A stretch of DNA of 64,000 nt. Origin: Flavipsychrobacter sp. (GTDB taxonomy: Bacteria > Bacteroidota > Bacteroidia > Chitinophagales > Chitinophagaceae). Made by a program: the position numbers and the translations under genes. The stretch covers positions 1-64,000 of the forward strand of contig JAEUVZ010000011.1 of assembly GCA_016786665.1 (NCBI GenBank), written 5' to 3'. The notes below the pieces were generated by a model. That model did not search any database. It was not told the origin of the DNA and saw only the letters and a list, made by a program, of their open reading frames with translations. Shown one piece after another: positions 59,715 to 64,000 of this stretch; position 1 is the first letter of the stretch, and each line of letters opens with the position of its first letter.

Positions 59715-59894
59715 ATGAAAGTAGTATGTAGCGGGTGTGGTTCAGTTTATGAGTTGTCATCTAACAAGATACCTGTAAGGGATAAGGATACGCTTGAATG
59801 TGAAGTCTGTAATACCCAAATATATAGTTGGAATGAAGCCAAAATATGGTATGCTAAACTTGTTGAGAAGAAGCAAGGGCATATACAACAGTAA
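59715..59894 (+). CDS. Small zinc-ribbon protein
   Basis: 59 residues from ATG at 59715 to TAA at 59892. KVVCSGCGSVYELSSNKIPV and LECEVCNTQIYSWNEAKIWY carry two CxxC pairs 21 residues apart, forming one zinc ribbon, followed by a helical end. It is similar to small MJ0042-type zinc fingers. It lies next to attR. Confidence 0.7.
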   Translation: MKVVCSGCGSVYELSSNKIPVRDKDTLECEVCNTQIYSWNEAKIWYAKLVEKKQGHIQQ

Positions 59895-59995
59895 TAAAAC
59901 ATTTTTCACTTGTACGCAGGGTATAAGTTAAGGTAACAACAAATTATATAACTAGTGAAAGGTGCTATTCTATTGGCTTGGGTAGGGTGGGACGT

Positions 59996-60014
59996 AATCC
60001 CTCTCTCTCCGCTT
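59996..60014 (+). repeat. attR, 19-bp copy of the tRNA-Ser 3' end
   Basis: AATCCCTCTCTCTCCGCTT, identical to attL. The following CAATCTTATCAAACAG... is the native downstream flank of tRNA-Ser. Confidence 0.92.
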
Positions 60015-60023
60015 CAATCTTAT

Positions 60024-60058
60024 CAAACAGCTGCAATGCATCGCATTGCAGCTGTTTG
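60024..60058. terminator. Original tRNA-Ser terminator, now beyond attR
   Basis: CAAACAGCTGCAATGC-ATC-GCATTGCAGCTGTTTG, a perfect 16-bp stem with a 3-base loop, nine bases after attR. Before integration it must have stood just behind tRNA-Ser. It may now end a transcript leaving the island. Confidence 0.8.
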
Positions 60059-60244
60059 TATATTATGCATGATGTAAATGGGTGCAAGTAAATGCAATCG
60101 TTTGGTGTGCTGTGGTGACATAAAACTAAATTTTCACCAGTTGTATTCATTTGCTAAAATTGTCTCGGCCAGGAATAGGTTTACACTTTGTTAGCTGGTC
60201 CTGGAAAGCAGAGTAGTTTATTACTGCTAATGTTCCTTGCTGTA

Positions 60245-60910
60245 CTAATCCTTTTTATCGGCCTGGGGTATATCTGCGGGGCCAAGGCCGATGTTCATGG
60301 CGTACATGGCGAGGCCGATGCGGGTTTTGAGGCCGAGTTTTTCGAACAGGTTGTCGCGGTAAGTGTGTATGGTTCGTACGCTTACTTCCATGATGTCGGC
60401 TATTTCTTTGTAATGTAGTTCGGTGCAGCAGTAGCGCAGGAACTGGATGTCTTTATCGGATATGCGGTGCTGCCGCTCCAGGTATTTTGATTTGTCTCCT
60501 TCAAACAGCTCCTTAGGTGCCAGCTCGGAAGAGTGAACACCGGTGTGGTACACATTATCGATTGCTTTTTCCAGTTCCCTGGGGGTGCAGTCTTTAGGCA
60601 GGTATCCTTTGGCTCCGCCCAGTATCATCTTCAGTATCGCCAGTTCGTTGCTGTACATGGTGAGTGCCAGTACGTTCATCTCCGGCCAGGCTTCGCGGAT
60701 AACTTTCAGGGTTTCGTACCCGTCCATCACGGGCATGTTGATGTCCAGTATGCAGATGTCGGGGAGTGTGGCTGCGTTGTGCAGCGCCGTTACCAGCTTT
60801 TCGCCATTGTCGGCTTCTATCACTACCTGGCAATGCTGGAAGGAGTTGATTATTTCCACAATACCCTTACGTATCAGGTTATGGTCGTCGGCTATTGCTA
60901 TTTTTATCAT
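60245..60910 (-). CDS. NarL/FixJ-type response regulator
   Basis: 221 residues. Receiver domain with D8/D9, phospho-acceptor Asp56 (ICILDINMPVMDGYE) and GAKGYLPKDCTPRELE; LuxR-type helix-turn-helix at about 148-200 (ISDKDIQFLRYCCTELHYKE, IADIMEVSVRTIHTYRDNLF, EKLGLKTRIGLAMYAM). Its start overlaps the kinase stop by four bases, so the two work as a pair. Confidence 0.96.
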   Translation of the reverse strand: MIKIAIADDHNLIRKGIVEIINSFQHCQVVIEADNGEKLVTALHNAATLPDICILDINMPVMDGYETLKVIREAWPEMNVLALTMYSNELAILKMILGGAKGYLPKDCTPRELEKAIDNVYHTGVHSSELAPKELFEGDKSKYLERQHRISDKDIQFLRYCCTELHYKEIADIMEVSVRTIHTYRDNLFEKLGLKTRIGLAMYAMNIGLGPADIPQADKKD

Positions 60911-61695
60911 GACTGCTGTTTTGTATGTTCTATGTTAATGTAGATGTTTGTTCCGTTGCCAGGAGCCGTCTCCAGGGTGAATGTTCCCTTCATCAGTTGC
61001 ACCCGTTGTTTCATGTTGGACAAGCCTATTCCCTTTTTTCCTTCCAGCCTGGTGGTGTCAAATCCCCGCCCGTTGTCTTTTATGGTCATCTCTATATGGG
61101 TGGGAAGCGAAAGTACATTAATATCTATTTCGGTTGCTTTGCCGTGGCGGATACTGTTGGACAGGGACTCCTGTACTATGCGGAACAGCAGCAACTGTGC
61201 TTCGGGGTGTATGGGTTTTTCATCGCCGTTGATGTTCAGCCGGAAAATAACATCGTGCAGGGAGCGGCGGAAGTTGATTTCTTCTTCTATGGCGCAGAGT
61301 AACCCGGTTTCCTGGATGTGATTGGTGTTCAGGCTATGACTGATATTGCGCAGTTGGTGAATGTTTTCGGCGAGCAGCTCTGTTGCCGCCGCCAGTGATG
61401 GCGATGGTGTCTGTTCTGTTTCGCTGATGCGTAGTAGTTTGTGCTTTACGGCCCCCAGGTTCTGACAGATGCTATCATGTATCTCCATGGAAACCCTGTT
61501 GAGCGCTTCCTCCTGCATTTCCAGTTTGCTGTTCAGCAGTTCACTTTCATACTCGTGCCGGAGGCGTTGCTTTTCCAACAGGTTTTTGCGCTGCTTGTTC
61601 CGGTAGGTGATGAAGAACAGGATGAAATAGACAGCAAAAAGGGTAATGAGTACGGTGCTGGATATGAGCAGTGGAATTAATGTACCAGATTTCAT
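60907..61695 (-). CDS. NarL-type sensor histidine kinase
   Basis: 262 residues. One transmembrane helix at about 7-30, a coiled coil, the HisKA_3 domain with His73 (VSMEIHDSICQNLGAVKHKL), and a HATPase domain (IVQESLSNSIRHGKATE, IKDNGRGFDTTRLEGKKG, IGLSNMKQRVQLM). It lacks a periplasmic sensor, so the signal probably comes from the membrane protein encoded just upstream, whose gene overlaps by four bases. Confidence 0.94.
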   Translation of the reverse strand: MKSGTLIPLLISSTVLITLFAVYFILFFITYRNKQRKNLLEKQRLRHEYESELLNSKLEMQEEALNRVSMEIHDSICQNLGAVKHKLLRISETEQTPSPSLAAATELLAENIHQLRNISHSLNTNHIQETGLLCAIEEEINFRRSLHDVIFRLNINGDEKPIHPEAQLLLFRIVQESLSNSIRHGKATEIDINVLSLPTHIEMTIKDNGRGFDTTRLEGKKGIGLSNMKQRVQLMKGTFTLETAPGNGTNIYINIEHTKQQS

Positions 61696-62339
61696 AAGGA
61701 TAGTTTGTTTTTCCGGGTAAGAAAAAAGATAATGGCAAGGGCTGAGTAGGTAAGGATATTGACTGTTGCAAGCAGTCCTCCCAGAGTAGGGATTAGGTGC
61801 AGTACATTCTCATCGAAAGCATTGCTTAGTCCCCAGAACGTATAAGTAATGCTCCAGAACAAGAGCATTACCAGGCTTATCCAAAAGTGCTGGTTGCGAA
61901 AAGCCTGTATTTCGTCGTTCCTGATAAGATAATAGAACATGTGCAGCGACATGGTGATGATACAGATGCTTTCAAATAGCAGGAAATTGGAATTGAGGTT
62001 TTTTAAGTTCTGAATCCATATAGCATTTGATGCACCCAAAACCACGCTGGTAATAGATATATAAATACCTATGCCTTTTGCTTTGAATTCCGGTATTATT
62101 TCATTGAAGTATAGCGCTACAAGGCAAAGCTGCAACGGGTTGAAGAAGTGATAGACAGCCAGGTTTATGCGGATTGTACTGGAAAGGATATCGGCGATGG
62201 CCTCGCTGACGAGCGTCAATAGCAGCAATGCAGAAAGGTATTTTCTTTCTGCACCACTGTTTTTTCCTGTGCTTAAGCTGAACAAGAATGCTATGAAGAC
62301 GACGAGGAGGTAGAAATAGTATGCGGCTAAGCTATTCAT
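61692..62339 (-). CDS. Polytopic membrane protein coupled to a kinase
   Basis: 215 residues with about seven hydrophobic helices (YYFYLLVVFIAFLFSLS, YLSALLLLTLVSEAIADI, LCLVALYFNEII, IGIYISITSVVLGASNAIWI, LLFESICIITMSLHMFYYLI, WISLVMLLFWSITYTFWGLS, LATVNILTYSALAIIFFLTR). Its gene overlaps the kinase gene. Proteins like this often stand before HisKA_3 kinases in Chitinophagaceae and may be the receptor. Confidence 0.75.
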   Translation of the reverse strand: MNSLAAYYFYLLVVFIAFLFSLSTGKNSGAERKYLSALLLLTLVSEAIADILSSTIRINLAVYHFFNPLQLCLVALYFNEIIPEFKAKGIGIYISITSVVLGASNAIWIQNLKNLNSNFLLFESICIITMSLHMFYYLIRNDEIQAFRNQHFWISLVMLLFWSITYTFWGLSNAFDENVLHLIPTLGGLLATVNILTYSALAIIFFLTRKNKLSL

Positions 62340-62341
62340 TA

Positions 62342-62863
62342 TCAGGGGGACGGAAATGTATTATACTGTGCTGTTCCGTTTACAGGACAGATAGTAGGAC
62401 ATGGCTTACAGTTATTCATGACCTCATTCCCGTCAAAGAACTTATAATTATCGTTTTCGTCGAAGCCGGAGAAGATGAGGGTAAGCTGGCCACTTGTGGT
62501 TCCGCAATATTGCCCGAAGTTGCCGTTATTCATATAGTTGCGGGTATGGGCAAACATAACTTTCATTTTGTGGATGCTCGTATCGGACAGGTAGGCACGC
62601 AGGCTATCGGCATTGATGATCATGGAAGCCATAGAGTTTTGATGGACTGGGGCTGATATACTCTGGAGATAGCTTTCTATCATCCGGTTGGCGGTATCCT
62701 TATTTACGAAAGTGGTATCCTGGGTGCGCCCTACCGTTAAACGGGCTGATTGGGTGCTTTCTGAAGGCGTTTTTTCTGTTGCTGTTTGGTTGTCTTTCTG
62801 AGAACTATCTGAATTACAGGCAGATAGAAAACTGATGGCAGCAATAAGCATTGCTTTTTTCAT
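62342..62863 (-). CDS. Lipoprotein of unknown function
   Basis: 173 residues; lipobox LSACNSDSS with Cys at about 16. A Gln/Thr/Ser linker, then a domain with FVNKDTANRMIESYLQSI, MASMIINADSLRAYLSDTSI, KVMFAHTRNYMNNGN and GQLTLIFSGFDENDNYKFF, ending in a Cys-rich CKPCPTICPVNG. Its stop is two bases before the membrane protein gene, so it heads the four-gene operon. Confidence 0.75.
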   Translation of the reverse strand: MKKAMLIAAISFLSACNSDSSQKDNQTATEKTPSESTQSARLTVGRTQDTTFVNKDTANRMIESYLQSISAPVHQNSMASMIINADSLRAYLSDTSIHKMKVMFAHTRNYMNNGNFGQYCGTTSGQLTLIFSGFDENDNYKFFDGNEVMNNCKPCPTICPVNGTAQYNTFPSP

Positions 62864-63147
62864 CGTTGTTGTTTTGGAGTTAGTAAAAAAAATAAGGTGA
62901 AATTAGTTGTTTCCTTTTTCCTGTGGTACCGCCAAAAGACGGATAAAAGTCTATTTTTCGTGTCGCAAAATACACCACGCGACCGATTTTTGCCAAATTT
63001 GCCCTCCTGTTTGGTTAATGGTGCCGCGTAGAAGAGAGTGACTGATAAGCAAGGGATAATAAATTAGTAAAACAGTTACCCGTTAGGCCTGTGTGCCGCT
63101 ATCTGAGCTGTTGCGGGAAATGACATAGGTGCTGTATCTTACATGCT

Positions 63148-63813
63148 ATGACGAGCTTCATCCTAAAGTGGCGGATAATATTGCTGGCAATGTTGTTGCC
63201 TGTATTGTCCGTTGCGGGTGCGGGCAAGCCGGGAACAAAGGAGCGGTACGTCTTCTTTCTGCACAATAGATTCCTCGAATTGGAGGGGATGGAAGGGATA
63301 CATCCCGAGTATGGAAAAGCGGAATATACAACGATTATTTCCGCATTCAGGAAGGAGGGCTTTGTAGTGCTTTCCGAACTGCGGGCTAAGGATATGGACG
63401 GTGACCAATATGCCGCAAAGGTAAAGCTGCAGGTAGATAGCCTGCTGAAAGAAGGAGTGCCGCCCGGCAATATTGCCGTCATTGGCACATCTAAGGGCGC
63501 ATATATAGCCTGGAAGGTGTCGGCGCTGCTGCGCAACAAAGATGTGAATTTTGTAATCATCGGCGTGTGCAGCCAGGCGCTGCTGGACAAGCACCCCAAT
63601 GATGATTTCTGTGGTAATATTCTGTCCATATTTGAGCAGTCGGATGAGCTGGGGCGTAGCTGCGGGCCCTTTAAAGCCCGCTCCCGACAGACCATACCAC
63701 ACTACCAGGAGCTAACACTTACTACCGGTATGAAGCATGGTTTCCTTTATAAGGCGCTCCCGGCCTGGCTGAACCCTGCTATGGAATGGGCAAAGGGGAA
63801 CTACGCGTTGTGA
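63148..63813 (+). CDS. Exported alpha/beta-hydrolase-like protein
   Basis: 221 residues, signal peptide (about 1-24). VVLSELRAKDMDGDQYAAKV, then the nucleophile-elbow-like VIGTSKGAYIAWKVSALLRN (G-T-S-K-G), IIGVCSQALLDKHPNDDFCG and a late histidine in TGMKHGFLYKALP. This is the order Ser-(Asp)-His of serine hydrolases. Substrate unknown. It stands alone. Confidence 0.75.
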   Translation: MTSFILKWRIILLAMLLPVLSVAGAGKPGTKERYVFFLHNRFLELEGMEGIHPEYGKAEYTTIISAFRKEGFVVLSELRAKDMDGDQYAAKVKLQVDSLLKEGVPPGNIAVIGTSKGAYIAWKVSALLRNKDVNFVIIGVCSQALLDKHPNDDFCGNILSIFEQSDELGRSCGPFKARSRQTIPHYQELTLTTGMKHGFLYKALPAWLNPAMEWAKGNYAL

Positions 63814-63909
63814 TATTTTCCAGCTTCGGTGTTGGATTTTTCCGCTTCCCTGCTTTGTTTTTGACCAGTGGCCCGGGAAGTCGTCCCTTTGTGCCAAAAT
63901 AATGGCGCA

Positions 63910-64000
63910 ATGCGTTTTATTATAGTTCTGATCATCATTTTGCTGCCGGCTGCCGGTGTGGGCCAAGTGTACATTCACGACCTGGGCGGCTTGCTCCGGT
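63910..64000 (+). CDS. Start of an exported protein (partial)
   Basis: An ATG at 63910 opens a frame that runs off the window: MRFIIVLIIILLPAAGVGQV, a signal peptide with cleavage near VGQ, then YIHDLGGLLR. Identity cannot be told. Confidence 0.55.
   Translation, partial: MRFIIVLIIILLPAAGVGQVYIHDLGGLLR

Larger units (their letters stand above)
46226..60014 (+). mobile_element. Integrated genomic island in tRNA-Ser, about 13.8 kb
   Basis: Bounded by perfect 19-bp direct repeats derived from tRNA-Ser. The integrase gene is next to attL and reads inward. Content is visibly richer in A+T than both flanks. Genes: integrase, XRE regulator, two small proteins, SIR2/DUF4917-like protein, RepA-like ATPase, ABC three-component operon with two extra genes, an unknown gene, a J-domain protein, a caspase-like protein and a zinc-ribbon protein. 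No relaxase, type IV secretion or phage structural gene is seen, so it probably depends on a helper for transfer. Confidence 0.9.

Noticed and set aside
46226-60014. Integrative conjugative element
   Set aside because: No relaxase, coupling protein or tra gene is recognisable among the genes.
59965-60150. 61-codon minus-strand frame over attR
   Set aside because: It spans the attachment repeat and the displaced terminator stem; composition follows these DNA features.

Overview
The window looks like a chromosomal segment of a Bacteroidota bacterium, most likely Chitinophagaceae or a close relative. Four things point there. Promoters of the type TTTG-N17..19-TAnnTTTG stand before infA, tRNA-Leu and tRNA-Ser. 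Many lipoproteins and exported proteins have Bacteroidota-type signal sequences, and one secreted protein ends in a type IX secretion (Por) sorting domain. The integrase has Ser where most tyrosine recombinases have the first catalytic Arg, as in IntDOT. Most of the window is ordinary, moderately GC-rich chromosome; 46.2-60.0 kb is visibly AT-richer.

Layout. 0-9.9 kb: end of an unknown gene, a YceI-like lipoprotein, an orphan terminase gpP-like DNA-binding protein beside a 21-bp-pitch repeat array, an ECF sigma factor with its likely membrane partner and an exported protein, PolX, 101-bp intergenic repeats, cmk and an M20 dipeptidase. 10-17 kb: a toxin-antitoxin pair, queA, a gmhA/gmhB-like heptose pair, then infA-rpmJ-rpsM-rpsK-rpsD-rpoA-rplQ under its own promoter. 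17-29.5 kb: mixed membrane and exported proteins, histidine kinases, a DoxX gene with an in-frame TGA, an SPFH protein, two paralogous lipoproteins, a T9SS-secreted LamG protein and a NucA-type nuclease. 29.6-36.4 kb: a cluster resembling a chaperone-usher surface-fibre locus. It has a two-Ig periplasmic chaperone-like protein, four small exported subunit-like proteins ending in related beta-strands, and a 920-residue usher-like barrel protein. 36.5-46.2 kb: a DegT-family enzyme with His in place of the PLP lysine, a LytTR two-component system with a LiaF-like membrane protein, a GT2 glycosyltransferase, a further kinase, tRNA-Leu(GAG), two outer-membrane barrels, lipoprotein MsrA and tRNA-Ser(UGA).

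46,226-60,014 is an integrated element. It starts in the 3' end of tRNA-Ser and ends at a perfect 19-bp copy of that 3' end. It carries a tyrosine integrase, an XRE regulator with a dyad operator, a RepA-like ATPase behind a hairpin-rich non-coding stretch, a DnaJ-like protein and small zinc-ribbon proteins. Its other genes look like defence cargo: a SIR2/DUF4917-like protein, an ABC three-component operon (nuclease-like effector, middle component, DUF3732 ATPase) continued by a membrane protein and a HEPN protein, and a stand-alone caspase-like protein. No relaxase or phage structural gene is visible, so it is probably a non-autonomous island or satellite.

60.2-64 kb returns to the chromosome: a NarL-type two-component operon with a membrane protein and a lipoprotein, an alpha/beta-hydrolase-like protein and the start of another exported protein. 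The points I rate highest are the chaperone-usher-like locus, the extended ABC-3C/HEPN operon with its neighbours, and the gpP-like gene with its repeat array.
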